A stretch of 64,000 nucleotides of DNA from Dyadobacter sp. CY312 (lineage in GTDB: Bacteria; Bacteroidota; Bacteroidia; Cytophagales; Spirosomataceae), in the NCBI RefSeq assembly GCF_021390535.1, contig NZ_JAJUXG010000021.1:1-64000 (forward strand). The letters run 5' to 3'. A program made the translations under genes and the position numbers. Positions 52,644 through 61,689 of the stretch are shown in pieces. How positions within the stretch are numbered: the first letter of the stretch is position 1; each line of letters starts with the position of its first letter. A model generated the notes under the pieces. It was given only the letters and a program-made list of their open reading frames with translations, had not been told where the DNA came from and ran no database searches.

Positions 52644-54761
52644 TCAGAAGAATTTAGCGCGACGATCTTCGATTTTAGCATTCTCACGAATTGCTTCATT
52701 CACAAGATACGACATGCGACTTTCCAGAGATTGAGTAAGTTGTGTTTTGTACTGCGTAAAATCAGCAATCTTAGGTGCATCAGTTTTGCCGATTTGTTCC
52801 ATAATGAACACACCGTTTTCTCCTGTAAACACACCTGATTTTTGACCAGCTTTCAAACCAAATGCTTTTCCAAGTGCGATTGGATCAAAACCTGCACTGC
52901 TTAGGAAACCTGTCGCAAGTGAGATATCCGTAGCGGATTCAACAAGTGCGCCTGCTCCGTATTTTTTAGCAATTGCTTCCAAGTCGCCTGTTGCTCCTTT
53001 TAGCTTGGCAGTAATTTGCTCAGATTTTTTCTGATTACGAACCTTGGTTGTCAGCTCGTCGCGGAAATCGTCCACTTTTACATTATCCTGGTCCGACTTT
53101 CCTGTCAAAACTGCAACGATGTATTGCTCCTCTGTTTCGAAAACGGAAGAAACAGAATTGATTTTCGTATCATCTTTAAATGCCCAGCGAACGATTTCAC
53201 GGCCATTCTGTATAGCATTTACATTCGACGCTGTTTCAGGAATTCGGTTAGCATTTGCTACTACCAATCCTTTGTCTTTTTTCACAGCAACATCGAACTG
53301 TTCTTTGGTCTTAACAGAATTGGCAAACTCATCTGCTTTACGGTAAGCTTCGTCACGCGTTGACTGGCTAGGTGCAATTGTTTTTCCAATTGCTGCAATG
53401 CGATAAAGTGTATTGGACTTTGGATCCGTTACTTTAATAATGTGGAACCCGAACTGGCTTTCAACCAATTTATTAATCAAACCAGGAGCAGTTGCAGAGA
53501 AAACAGCTTCTTCGAAAGGTTTTACCATGGCTCCATTGTTCTGGAAATAGTTCAGGTCTCCTCCACGTTGTGCAGATCCCGGGTCAGCGCTTGATGTCGC
53601 AGCCAAAGCTTCAAAGTTAGCTCCCGCACGAATCTGTGCAAGAAGTCCTTCTGCTTTCACACGTGCAGCCGCCTTTGCTGAATCCGACTGGTTTTCGGCA
53701 CGGATCAAAATGTGGCTTGCTCTTGCAGAAGAAACAGTATCCTGTTTCGTGCCGCCGTATTTGTAGATGTAATAAGTATTTCCTTCACGGTATGGACCAT
53801 ATACACCACCCGGAACGAAAGTTTTTACAGCTTCTTTCAATTGATCAGACATCGTAGAAAGAGACATGTTCACTGGCAATGAAATGTCTGAGTTCATGCT
53901 TGCAAACGCAGAGTCGTTTGGAGCAGTAGCAAGTCCGCGCGCCAGTTCCTTAATTTCTGCATAAAGAGCTGCGCTGTCATCCTTAGCAGGCTGTACAGGG
54001 AAAGTGACATATTCAATGGAACGTGTATCAGTTCCTTTGTATTCCGAACGGTGAGCGCTCAAATAGCTTTCAAGCTCCGAATCCGTTACTTTAATTGTAG
54101 TATCTACAATAGAGAAGTAGGGAACATAAAGATAACGAAGTGTTGCTTTCGTGTTTTGTGCTACATATTCTTTTTCAGCCTGCGCTTTTGGAGTATATGC
54201 CGAAAACTTCAGAAGGTTTTCGTATTTGCTGCGAATGCGTTCTTCGCGAAGGCTTTTCTCAAAGTTTTCCCATGATTTTTGTTGCTCAATAGGAAGCGTT
54301 TTAAGATTTTTCAGATAGTTAACAACAGCTGTTTTATCAAAACGTCCTGTTGTAGGATCTGAAAATGCCTGCATGATGGAAGGACTGATGTGATTTCCTT
54401 GCACCATATCAACAAGCTCGTCGTCAGTTACTGTCAGACCAAGTTTGTCAAATTGTTTTTTGTAGGCTATATCAACAATAAACTGATTCCATGCCTGATC
54501 GCGCAGACCAACTAGTTCATTTTCGCTCAAACTGCGGCCCGACTGAGCTTCATAATTCTGACGAAAACCATCTACCCGACTCTGGAAGTCTTTGATGTTG
54601 ATCTCTTTACCAGCTATTTCACCTACAACCTGATTGTTGCTTCCTCCAAGCATAGAATTCGGCCCCAAAAGGTCGCCGCCTACCATGAAGAAGATTAAGC
54701 TGATAGCAATTACCGTAACCGCGATACCGGACTTCTCTCTGATTTTGTTAATTAAAGCCAT
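52644..54761 (-). CDS. PpiD/SurA-like periplasmic peptidylprolyl isomerase
   Basis: A 705-residue membrane-anchored foldase. One N-terminal membrane segment (IAVTVIAISLIFFMVGGDLL) is followed by a large periplasmic part: a SurA-N-type chaperone domain (VVGEIAGKEINIKDFQSRVD onward), a parvulin PPIC domain with ASHILIRA, the middle block SSADPGSAQRGGDLNYF and the end SQFGFHIIKV, then a second, degenerate region. It should help outer-membrane and secreted proteins fold after leaving the Sec channel. It is monocistronic with a strong terminator. PpiD-like topology is clear; exact clients are unknown. Confidence 0.92.
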   Translation of the reverse strand: MALINKIREKSGIAVTVIAISLIFFMVGGDLLGPNSMLGGSNNQVVGEIAGKEINIKDFQSRVDGFRQNYEAQSGRSLSENELVGLRDQAWNQFIVDIAYKKQFDKLGLTVTDDELVDMVQGNHISPSIMQAFSDPTTGRFDKTAVVNYLKNLKTLPIEQQKSWENFEKSLREERIRSKYENLLKFSAYTPKAQAEKEYVAQNTKATLRYLYVPYFSIVDTTIKVTDSELESYLSAHRSEYKGTDTRSIEYVTFPVQPAKDDSAALYAEIKELARGLATAPNDSAFASMNSDISLPVNMSLSTMSDQLKEAVKTFVPGGVYGPYREGNTYYIYKYGGTKQDTVSSARASHILIRAENQSDSAKAAARVKAEGLLAQIRAGANFEALAATSSADPGSAQRGGDLNYFQNNGAMVKPFEEAVFSATAPGLINKLVESQFGFHIIKVTDPKSNTLYRIAAIGKTIAPSQSTRDEAYRKADEFANSVKTKEQFDVAVKKDKGLVVANANRIPETASNVNAIQNGREIVRWAFKDDTKINSVSSVFETEEQYIVAVLTGKSDQDNVKVDDFRDELTTKVRNQKKSEQITAKLKGATGDLEAIAKKYGAGALVESATDISLATGFLSSAGFDPIALGKAFGLKAGQKSGVFTGENGVFIMEQIGKTDAPKIADFTQYKTQLTQSLESRMSYLVNEAIRENAKIEDRRAKFF

Positions 54762-54904
54762 TTTCTCTTTTCAAATTAGTGCGCAAAATAAAATCTTTTC
54801 TGCGTGGAATGCAAGGGCTTACGAATCTAATCAGGAAATTTAGATTCGAAGGTTCCCGATTGTTCAAAATTATATTTCAGTTCAAACCGTATAATGATAC
54901 GTTT

Positions 54905-55396
54905 TTACTGCATGTATTTTAAATTAATAGCGTAGAAAATGGCCATGAAAACGCTTAGGAAAATGCTTGCCATTGCAGTAATGAAGCCAAGCCATCCACC
55001 TATAAACAGGATGGGGGCTAAAAAGGCTACGGCAATTCCCGCCAGGTATAAGTAAAACCCTTTTTTTTGCAAATTCCACATCATGTAGGCCGCATAAAGC
55101 GATAACGATTCGAAAATAAGCATGATAATGGCTCCGGTGGTAATTGTATCTGGAGTGGTGCCCTCGATCACTGCGGTGAACATGACATCCATTGCTTTGG
55201 TGTCGGCGCCATTGGCTTGTGTTTCTACATTTTCTCTCACCATCTCGAAAGTTTCGCGGGTTTTATCGGCCATGATGGCGGGATTCCAGAGCCTTTCCGA
55301 CTGGCTCCAAAGTCCGGATACGGCACTCATGAAGGTTAAAAAGCATAGTACAGTTAAAAACGTGGGACGACTTATGGGTTCACTCATTGGTTGCAT
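54905..55396 (-). CDS. small four-helix membrane protein, unknown function
   Basis: A 163-residue inner-membrane protein with about four membrane segments, one near the N-terminus (LTVLCFLTFMSAVSGLW) and three in the C-terminal half (for example GFITAMASIFLSVFMAIFY). Between them lies a soluble loop of about 60 residues. A second ATG at 55387 (MSEPISRP) would shorten it by three residues and is equally likely. No family is recognised with confidence. Nearby genes do not suggest a partner. Confidence 0.7.
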   Translation of the reverse strand: MQPMSEPISRPTFLTVLCFLTFMSAVSGLWSQSERLWNPAIMADKTRETFEMVRENVETQANGADTKAMDVMFTAVIEGTTPDTITTGAIIMLIFESLSLYAAYMMWNLQKKGFYLYLAGIAVAFLAPILFIGGWLGFITAMASIFLSVFMAIFYAINLKYMQ

Positions 55397-55466
55397 GCGG
55401 GGCGGATGTATGTCATTGAAAAATAGGGCGCAAAATTTGTAGTTTTACACCGAAACACCAAGTGCA

Positions 55467-55498
55467 TTTGAATATTCTTATTAAGGAATATACATTTG
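55467..55498 (+). promoter_or_regulatory. canonical Bacteroidota promoter for the SCP2 gene
   Basis: TTTG at 55467-55470 and TACATTTG at 55491-55498, separated by 20 bp, match both the -33 and -7 elements of Bacteroidota sigma-A promoters with ideal spacing. Transcription would start near 55505, about 45 nt before the ATG. Confidence 0.75.
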
Positions 55499-55550
55499 TT
55501 GCTTAGGTACAACAAAAAAAGATAATATAAACAAATCAAAGACAGATCAT

Positions 55551-55853
55551 ATGAGCCTGCAAATTCTTACCGACCGCATCACCACCATTTTGGGAACTGA
55601 CAGCGGATTGGATGCAACCGTGAAATTCAAAACAGAAGAGGGAAATGTTTTTATAAACAGCAAAGTAGTGCCGAATACGGTTTCCAACGAAGATGGGGAA
55701 GCGGATTGTGTTTTTGATGTTTCTACCAAGAATGCACTGAAACTGATTGATGGCGACCTCAACGCAATGATGGCTTACATGACAGGCAAACTTAAAATTG
55801 ACGGAGACATGGGTATTGCCATGAAAATAGCGCAAACCTTTGGAGGGAAATAA
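55551..55853 (+). CDS. SCP2 sterol-binding domain protein
   Basis: A 100-residue cytoplasmic protein consisting of a single SCP2 (sterol carrier protein 2) domain, with the late pattern LNAMMAYMTGKLKIDGDMGIAMKI that is diagnostic. SCP2 domains make a hydrophobic tunnel for acyl or lipid ligands. Bacterial single-domain versions probably handle fatty acyl groups, but this one has no known partner. It is driven by the canonical promoter at 55467 and convergent with pdxJ. Confidence 0.9.
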   Translation: MSLQILTDRITTILGTDSGLDATVKFKTEEGNVFINSKVVPNTVSNEDGEADCVFDVSTKNALKLIDGDLNAMMAYMTGKLKIDGDMGIAMKIAQTFGGK

Positions 55854-55862
55854 AGTATGGTT

Positions 55863-55915
55863 ATGGCTACGAACTCGCGATTTCAGTTCATACTGCATTG
55901 TGAACTCGTAGCCAT
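55863..55915. terminator. inverted repeat between convergent SCP2 and pdxJ genes
   Basis: ATGGCTACGA (55863-55872) is complementary to TCGTAGCCAT (55906-55915), and AGTTCA with TGAACT forms an inner stem. Position suggests a bidirectional terminator. There is no T run, so support is moderate. Confidence 0.45.
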
Positions 55916-55920
55916 GAAAG

Positions 55921-56640
55921 TTATAGCTGCAATTCTCTCAAATACATTTGTATGGTATTTTCGAGACCGAGGTAAAGCGCGTCTGCAATGAGTGCATGGC
56001 CTATCGACACTTCGTCCATCCAGGGAATGCTCTGCTTCAAAAAACGAAGGTTATCAAGACTCAAATCATGACCGGCGTTTAATCCCAAACCAACTTCTCT
56101 TGCTTTTTCAGCTGCCTGAATGAAAGGCAATACAGCTTTCTGGCGATTCTCAAAATAATGAGCAGCGTAAGGCTCAGTGTAAAGCTCCACACGATCGGCT
56201 CCGCAAATAGCCGCCCCTTCCACCATTTCCTCATCCGGATCTACGAAAACTGATACCCGAATCGCAGCTTTTTTGAATTCCTGAATAAGCTCGGTAAGCT
56301 CACTTCTGTTTTTAACCGTATCCCATCCTGCGTTGGAAGTAATCGCATTTAAGGCATCGGGTACCAGCGTAACCTGATCGGGCTGCGTGGCCATTACCAG
56401 ATCTATAAATTTTCTTTCTGATGGGTTTCCTTCAATATTGAATTCCGTAGTAACGAGCTCTTTCAGGTCATACACATCCTGGTAGCGTATATGTCGTTCG
56501 TCAGGGCGCGGGTGCACGGTAATTCCCTGGGCTCCGAATCGTTCACAGTCCAGCGCTACCTTCAATACATTGGGGTTGTCGCCTCCACGGGAATTGCGAA
56601 GTGTTGCTATTTTGTTGATGTTGACGCTGAGACGGGTCAT
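55921..56640 (-). CDS. pdxJ: pyridoxine 5'-phosphate synthase
   Basis: Last step of de novo vitamin B6 synthesis by the DXP-dependent route: joins 3-amino-1-hydroxyacetone phosphate and deoxyxylulose 5-phosphate in the cytoplasm. The 239-residue TIM barrel shows the family motifs [34 protein letters not shown] and [12 protein letters not shown]. Length is typical. No pdxA is nearby. It is divergent from the YqeY gene. Confidence 0.96.
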   Translation of the reverse strand: MTRLSVNINKIATLRNSRGGDNPNVLKVALDCERFGAQGITVHPRPDERHIRYQDVYDLKELVTTEFNIEGNPSERKFIDLVMATQPDQVTLVPDALNAITSNAGWDTVKNRSELTELIQEFKKAAIRVSVFVDPDEEMVEGAAICGADRVELYTEPYAAHYFENRQKAVLPFIQAAEKAREVGLGLNAGHDLSLDNLRFLKQSIPWMDEVSIGHALIADALYLGLENTIQMYLRELQL

Positions 56641-56725
56641 GAGAAAAATGTCGTGTTAGAGTGATATGATGACAGAATTATGGACTATTGTCCAATGATA
56701 CATCTCTATTTTATGATGATTCCTG

Positions 56726-56733
56726 TAACTTTG
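56726..56733 (+). promoter_or_regulatory. candidate -7 box for yqeY-cvpA
   Basis: TAACTTTG matches TAnnTTTG, 70 bp before the YqeY start. No TTG lies at the ideal -33 distance. Moderate support from position alone. Confidence 0.4.
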
Positions 56734-56802
56734 CGGTCTTGTAGGCAAATTTAACATTCGCTTATTCAAATTTTACTTATTGTACCATTAATTATAAAAT
56801 AT

Positions 56803-57255
56803 ATGTCACTGAAAAGTCAGGTTGAGTCGGGAATCAAGGATGCAATGCGCGCCAAAGAAGCGGATAAATTACGTGCTTTAAGGGCTATCAAATCCCTGAT
56901 TTTGCTGGAAGAAACCAAGGCCGGCGGTACTGGCGGAGAGCTGTCTGCTGATGACGAATTAAAATTGCTTACCAAGGCAGCAAAGCAGCGCAGAGAGTCT
57001 GCTGATATTTACCGTACACAGGGCAGGGAAGATCTGCTTGCGGTAGAAGAAGCTGAATTGGCCATTATTGAAGAGTTTTTGCCAAAGCAATTAACAGAAG
57101 ACGAGGTTAAAGCCAGGTTACAGGAAATCATTGCGAGGGTAGGAGCAAGCGCACCTTCCGACATGGGAAAAGTGATGGGTGTTGCTACCAAAGAACTTGC
57201 CGGACAAGCAGATGGACGCGTTGTTTCTACATTGGTTAAGAGTTTGTTGGCATGA
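56803..57255 (+). CDS. GatB/YqeY domain protein
   Basis: A 150-residue cytoplasmic protein of the YqeY family, an all-helical relative of the tRNA-binding tail domain of GatB. Typical patterns are AMRAKEADKLRALRAIKSLI near the start and EFLPKQLTEDEV in the second half, with the ending GRVVSTLVKSLL. Its function, possibly in tRNA-dependent amidation, is not established. The stop overlaps the start of the CvpA gene by four bases (ATGA), so the two are translationally coupled. Confidence 0.88.
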   Translation: MSLKSQVESGIKDAMRAKEADKLRALRAIKSLILLEETKAGGTGGELSADDELKLLTKAAKQRRESADIYRTQGREDLLAVEEAELAIIEEFLPKQLTEDEVKARLQEIIARVGASAPSDMGKVMGVATKELAGQADGRVVSTLVKSLLA

Positions 57256-57800
57256 AGTTATTGGATGTTCTCATCCTGTTGCCTTTACTTTGGGGAGCAT
57301 TACATGGCTACCGGAAAGGATTGCTGATCGAGTTTATCGGTATTGCGGGTATGGTGGTAGCAATGGTATTAGGTTTCAAATTTTTGGGGTTGGGAATGGA
57401 AATCCTGACCCCCTATTTTAGTGATAGTCTGGCCAAGAAAATTTTGCCTTATGTAGGGTTCTCGGCCATTTTTTTTCCTACTATTTTTCTGCTCAACCAA
57501 TTTGGTTACACCATCCGCAGATCGCTCAGGTATTCTATCTTGGGTACGTTCGACAGCTTTGCAGGAGCCATGGTGGGTGTTTTTACCTGGGTGTTTGGGA
57601 TCAGCGTCTTTTTTTGGCTGGTGAACATGATCGGTATAAAAATTCCTTCACACCGCACAGAAGAAACTTATCTATATCCGATTGTGGTACCAGTGGCACC
57701 CAATATCATTACCAAGGCACTGCAGATCATGCCAAAAGGCACTGAGCTAATCAGAGAATGGAAGCGGGATTATCTGGATGATGATAAGATGACCTCCTGA
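57252..57800 (+). CDS. CvpA family membrane protein
   Basis: A 182-residue inner-membrane protein with four membrane segments and the CvpA opening MKLLDVLILLPLLWGALHGY followed by RKGLLIEF. Segment 3 contains GTFDSFAGAMVGVFTWVFG. Homologues in other bacteria are linked to colicin V production, bile or envelope stress tolerance, but the molecular role is unknown. The start overlaps the upstream YqeY stop. Confidence 0.85.
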   Translation: MKLLDVLILLPLLWGALHGYRKGLLIEFIGIAGMVVAMVLGFKFLGLGMEILTPYFSDSLAKKILPYVGFSAIFFPTIFLLNQFGYTIRRSLRYSILGTFDSFAGAMVGVFTWVFGISVFFWLVNMIGIKIPSHRTEETYLYPIVVPVAPNIITKALQIMPKGTELIREWKRDYLDDDKMTS

Positions 57801-57848
57801 TCGTGCACTTTTCGCAATGTAATAATGGTCGACCACTAGGAAATTTTG

Positions 57849-58655
57849 ATGATAAAGTTTGTAAAAAAAAGCAAAGGGGAAAGACTTGTTTATGCTTTGC
57901 TAAGTTTAGTATTATTAGCAGGTTGCGGCTCTTCGAAAAAGATGTCGGAGTCTTCAAGAGGAAAGCGGATATTTAATGTGCAGTTAGATAGTACCAATAT
58001 TTTTGATGTTGCCCGGAACAGAAAAATCCCTGTTGCCTTTTATTCTCCAAAAACACGCCAGGGAGCGTTAAAGCAGAAGCTTGTAATATTCAGCCATGGT
58101 TACGGTGAGAACAAAGGGGGAGACAATCTTATTTATTCCTATTTAACGGAAAACCTGGCGTCAAAAGGTTATTTCGTTGTATCTATTCAACATGAACTGA
58201 CAACGGATAGTCTCCTTGCGATGACAGGTATTCTAAGAGCTACCCGATTGTCGAATTGGGAGAGGGGAGCTGAGAATATTAGGTATGTAATAAAAACATT
58301 GAAGGATACGAAACCAGATCTGGATTTTCGGCACATTATCTTGATGGGGCATTCCAACGGCGGGGATATGACTGCGTTATTCGCTACAAAATACCCTGAT
58401 GAAGTGGATCGCATGGTGACTTTGGATAATCGGAGAATGCCTTTGCCCAGAACTAAAAAGGTAAAAGTATTGTCACTTCGGTCAAGCGACATGCCTGCCG
58501 ATGAAGGTGTTTTGCCAACGGAGGTAGAACGACGTGAATTTGGGATGAAAGTTTATAGGCTTTCGAATACCAAACATTCGGAAATGGATAATGATGCAAC
58601 TGAAATCCAGAGAAAAGAGATAAATGAGTATATCATTAAATTCTTGGAAAAATAG
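57849..58655 (+). CDS. alpha/beta-hydrolase lipoprotein
   Basis: A 268-residue lipoprotein with lipobox LAGC (C26). The hydrolase fold shows VIFSHGYGENKGG as oxyanion region, the nucleophile elbow LMGHSNGGDMTALF with Ser in GHSNG, and a late His in NTKHSEMDND; the likely acid is the Asp near MVTLDNRRMP. It resembles the dienelactone hydrolase/chlorophyllase type of esterase. It should act on the periplasmic or outer face as an esterase of unknown substrate. I use the ATG at 57849 rather than the TTG three bases earlier. Confidence 0.8.
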   Translation: MIKFVKKSKGERLVYALLSLVLLAGCGSSKKMSESSRGKRIFNVQLDSTNIFDVARNRKIPVAFYSPKTRQGALKQKLVIFSHGYGENKGGDNLIYSYLTENLASKGYFVVSIQHELTTDSLLAMTGILRATRLSNWERGAENIRYVIKTLKDTKPDLDFRHIILMGHSNGGDMTALFATKYPDEVDRMVTLDNRRMPLPRTKKVKVLSLRSSDMPADEGVLPTEVERREFGMKVYRLSNTKHSEMDNDATEIQRKEINEYIIKFLEK

Positions 58656-58706
58656 ATTTGAGTCTTATAATTTGAAAAGGTTAACACCTCAATAGTTGAT
58701 TTTCAG

Positions 58707-58714
58707 TACCTTTG
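58707..58714 (+). promoter_or_regulatory. candidate -7 box upstream of rlmN
   Basis: TACCTTTG is a full TAnnTTTG match 20 bp before the ATG at 58735. The nearest TTTG upstream is 32 bp away, too far for an ideal -33 element. Confidence 0.4.
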
Positions 58715-58734
58715 CAGGTATAAGTATTATAATA

Positions 58735-59790
58735 ATGACCGGATTACAGGAAAAACAGGATATAAGAAAGATGACCGTCGACCAGCTGAAAGGCTGGATG
58801 GCTGAACATGGCGAGAAGGCTTTTCGTGCAAAACAGATATATGAGTGGATTTGGAAAAAATCTGCCAACTCATTTGCTGAGATGACCAACCTTTCGCTTG
58901 CTACAAGGCAACTCATCGACGAACACTTTGTAATCCATTCCATGGATGTTGCCAAACAACAGCAAAGCAACGACGGTACAATCAAGTCGGCGTTCAAACT
59001 ATTTGATGGGAATCTGGTGGAAGGAGTGCTTATCCCCGCAACCGATCGGATGACTGCCTGTGTGAGTAGCCAGGTCGGATGTTCACTAACCTGTAAGTTT
59101 TGTGCTACCGGTTATATGGATCGTAAGAGGAATCTGGAAGCAGGTGAAATTTATGACCAGGTTGTAGCAATTGCAAAGCAGGCTGAGGATAGCTTTAAAG
59201 CACCTCTTACCAACATTGTATACATGGGAATGGGGGAGCCGTTGCTTAATTATACCAACGTTCTCAAATCAATAGAACACATTACTTCGCCCGAAGGACT
59301 GAATATGTCGCCACGCCGGATCACGGTATCTACGGCGGGCATTGCCAAAATGATCAAGAAGCTGGGTGATGATGAAGTTCGTTTCAGACTGGCGCTTTCT
59401 TTACATGCCGCTAACGATGAAAAGCGCAATCAGATTATGCCGATCAATGAGTCCAATTCATTGGATAATCTGGCAGAAGCACTTAATTATTTTTATCAGA
59501 AAACGGGCAACCGTATCACTTTTGAATACATTGTTTTCAATAATTTCAATGATACTTTACAGGATGCGAAGGAATTATGGGAATTTACCAAACGGGTTCC
59601 GGCACGTGTAAATATTATTGAGTATAACCCAATTGCCGAAGCGGACTTTACCAATACAGGTGCAGACAAACTGGATAAATTTGCTGCTTTCCTTGAAGAC
59701 AGAGGTGTTTCGGTACACGTAAGAAGAAGCCGCGGAAAAGATATTGATGCGGCTTGCGGGCAACTTGCCAACAAAGAAAAAGCAGCCTAA
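58735..59790 (+). CDS. rlmN: dual-specificity 23S rRNA/tRNA adenine C2-methyltransferase RlmN
   Basis: Radical-SAM enzyme that methylates C2 of A2503 in 23S rRNA and A37 in some tRNAs. The start is the ATG at 58735 (351 residues); the frame extends upstream only to a TTG inside the promoter region. The 4Fe-4S motif is C116, C120 and C123 in GCSLTCKFCATGY, and the C-terminal Cys that carries the methyl group is C341 in DIDAACGQLA. Length and the GMGEPLLNY motif fit the family. Confidence 0.96.
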   Translation: MTGLQEKQDIRKMTVDQLKGWMAEHGEKAFRAKQIYEWIWKKSANSFAEMTNLSLATRQLIDEHFVIHSMDVAKQQQSNDGTIKSAFKLFDGNLVEGVLIPATDRMTACVSSQVGCSLTCKFCATGYMDRKRNLEAGEIYDQVVAIAKQAEDSFKAPLTNIVYMGMGEPLLNYTNVLKSIEHITSPEGLNMSPRRITVSTAGIAKMIKKLGDDEVRFRLALSLHAANDEKRNQIMPINESNSLDNLAEALNYFYQKTGNRITFEYIVFNNFNDTLQDAKELWEFTKRVPARVNIIEYNPIAEADFTNTGADKLDKFAAFLEDRGVSVHVRRSRGKDIDAACGQLANKEKAA

Positions 59791-59797
59791 AGCTTAA

Positions 59798-59826
59798 TAG
59801 ATTCTCTGAAAGTATCGGAGAATCTA
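59798..59826 (+). terminator. hairpin after rlmN
   Basis: TAGATTCTC and GAGAATCTA form a perfect 9-bp stem with an 11-nt loop, 8 bp past the stop. No long T run follows. Confidence 0.5.
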
Positions 59827-59878
59827 TTCATACTTCACGGAAAAGGAGTTCTATATTTTAATTAACAATTTGGTAACA

Positions 59879-59906
59879 TTGCATCCGTAAACAATCAGTA
59901 GTTTTG
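59879..59906 (+). promoter_or_regulatory. promoter of the phosphate transporter gene
   Basis: TTG (59879-59881), 17 bp, then TAGTTTTG (59899-59906), a good match to the Bacteroidota promoter consensus. Transcription would start near 59913, at the edge of the palindrome at 59914. Confidence 0.6.
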
Positions 59907-59913
59907 CCCGTAA

Positions 59914-59932
59914 AATTTGTTCTTAACAAATT
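59914..59932 (+). promoter_or_regulatory. palindromic operator candidate at the PiT start site
   Basis: AATTTGTT and AACAAATT are perfect 8-bp arms around CTT, placed right at the expected transcription start of the phosphate transporter. A repressor here would block transcription, or the arms would form a hairpin at the 5' end of the mRNA. Confidence 0.45.
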
Positions 59933-60007
59933 AAAGGTCTGTCAGGCAAACATTGATTTACACACTTTCAAACCTGATATTTATTTAATATAACTTATAC
60001 ACTCTTT

Positions 60008-61429
60008 ATGTTTGGTCTTGAAACCGACATTTTCCTTCTCCTCGCTTTCAGTATCTTAGCGGCTTGTGCATTTGAGTTTGTTAACGGTTTTCACGATACA
60101 GCCAACGCTGTGGCAACTGTTATCTACACCAATTCATTAAAACCCAACATCGCAGTTATGTGGTCGGGTTTCTGCAATTTTCTCGGTGTATTTTTTGGTG
60201 GAATCGCCGTTGCAATGGGTATTGTAAATCTCTTGCCTGTTGAAATGTTAATCGACCAGGACGTGTATCATAGCGTGGCAATGGTTTTCGCTTTGCTCTT
60301 CAGCGCTATTATATGGAACCTGGGTACGTGGTACTTTGGTTTGCCGAGTTCCAGTTCACACACACTGATCGGTTCTATTCTGGGAGTTGGTCTTGCATTC
60401 ACTTTTATGCCTGAGAATTCTACCGGAGCCGGTGTTAACTGGACCAAAGCGGAAGAATTATTCATGTCGTTGCTTACTTCACCGATCTTCGGTTTTGCTT
60501 TGGCAATTATCATCATGTTTCTGCTTCGCCGCCTGCTTTCAAAGCCATTGCGTGAAGTTGTTTTTAGTGAGCCTAAGAAAAATCAGCCTCCTCCGATCTG
60601 GATTAGAGCAATATTGGTTACTACCTGTACATTGGTGAGTTTTTTCCATGGCTCTAATGATGGACAAAAAGGCGTTGGTTTGGTGATGCTTATTTTGATC
60701 GGTATTGTTCCTGCACACTTTGCACTGGACAACAGCGTCGATCCTGTTGAAATGAAAACAGAACTTGCGCGTATTGAGCAAACTGTAAGCAGAATTGATT
60801 CCATGCAATTGTCAGCCTCCGACCGTTTAAAACTGACTTCGATTCATAAAGAGATTGTTGCGTTGAATGGGCACATCGACAAACCTTTGGTAGATCATAA
60901 ATTGCCCCTGGAAGTACGCATGGATGCCCGTCGTTCACTTTTGTTGATCAGCCGTAACACAAAAACGATATTGGATAATGGCGATGCAACGCTGAATACA
61001 GAAGATAAAGCATACCTGAAAATGCAGTCGGGCAGCCATTCAGGGATCAGACGTTACACCGACTATGCCCCTGACTGGGTTATCCTCATGATTTCTCTTT
61101 CACTTGGACTTGGAACAATGGTGGGCTGGAAGCGGATTGTGGTTACGATTGGTGAAAAAATCGGAAAACAACACCTTACATATGCACAGGGAGCTTCGGC
61201 CGAATTGGTTGCAGCCAGTACAATCGGAGTTTCTTCTTACTTGGGACTTCCGGTGAGTACAACCCACGTTTTATCTTCCGGTATTGCTGGTTCCATGGTG
61301 GCAAGCAAGGGTGTTAAAAACCTTCAGGCAGGAACAATCCGCAACATCGTAATTGCATGGATACTTACTTTGCCTGTTACCATGTTGTTGTCGGGTACAT
61401 TATATGCATTCTTCCGCTGGATATTTTAA
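60008..61429 (+). CDS. PiT-family inorganic phosphate transporter
   Basis: A 473-residue inner-membrane carrier that takes up phosphate with a cation. The two inverted-repeat signatures are FEFVNGFHDTANAVATVIYT near the N-terminus and FFHGSNDGQKGVGLVML in the middle; the second half has GVSSYLGLPVSTTHVLSSG. Between the halves, residues 238-345 form a hydrophilic, helix-rich segment (for example RIEQTVSRIDSMQLSASDRL), longer than in E. coli PitA. The gene has its own promoter and palindrome. It is followed by repeat-rich DNA. Together with the PafA phosphatases it could serve phosphate acquisition, though it lies far from them. Confidence 0.93.
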   Translation: MFGLETDIFLLLAFSILAACAFEFVNGFHDTANAVATVIYTNSLKPNIAVMWSGFCNFLGVFFGGIAVAMGIVNLLPVEMLIDQDVYHSVAMVFALLFSAIIWNLGTWYFGLPSSSSHTLIGSILGVGLAFTFMPENSTGAGVNWTKAEELFMSLLTSPIFGFALAIIIMFLLRRLLSKPLREVVFSEPKKNQPPPIWIRAILVTTCTLVSFFHGSNDGQKGVGLVMLILIGIVPAHFALDNSVDPVEMKTELARIEQTVSRIDSMQLSASDRLKLTSIHKEIVALNGHIDKPLVDHKLPLEVRMDARRSLLLISRNTKTILDNGDATLNTEDKAYLKMQSGSHSGIRRYTDYAPDWVILMISLSLGLGTMVGWKRIVVTIGEKIGKQHLTYAQGASAELVAASTIGVSSYLGLPVSTTHVLSSGIAGSMVASKGVKNLQAGTIRNIVIAWILTLPVTMLLSGTLYAFFRWIF

Positions 61430-61441
61430 GGAAGAAGTTAA

Positions 61442-61662
61442 GGGAGTTACAGAAGTTAAGAAGTTAGCTCCGCGAGTAAGAACGAGCATTCCGGTCTGAA
61501 CGCTTTTTTTGCGGTCTGAACGGAGAAAGTGGGAAGCTGAATTATTAAGACGTTAAGGGAGTTAAGAAGTTAAGAGAAGTTAGCTCCGAAAGATATTCTG
61601 GTATGAGCGCTTTTTAGCGGTCTGAATGGGAAAAGCAAGAGGCTAAATTATTAAGAGATTAA
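61442..61662 (+). repeat. two tandem copies of a ~110-bp unit with AGTTA repeats
   Basis: Unit 1 (61442-61556) and unit 2 (61557-61662) share the order AGTTA runs, AGTTAGCTCCG, a CGGTCTGAA(C/T)-containing core with a T run, and AATTATTAAGA before the next GGAGTTA. Unit 1 carries CGGTCTGAACG twice around GCTTTTTTTG. It fills the start of the 525-bp gap between the phosphate transporter and nadA. No gene was seen. Confidence 0.6.
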
Positions 61663-61689
61663 GGAGTTAAGGAATGAGCAGTGTAGGCT

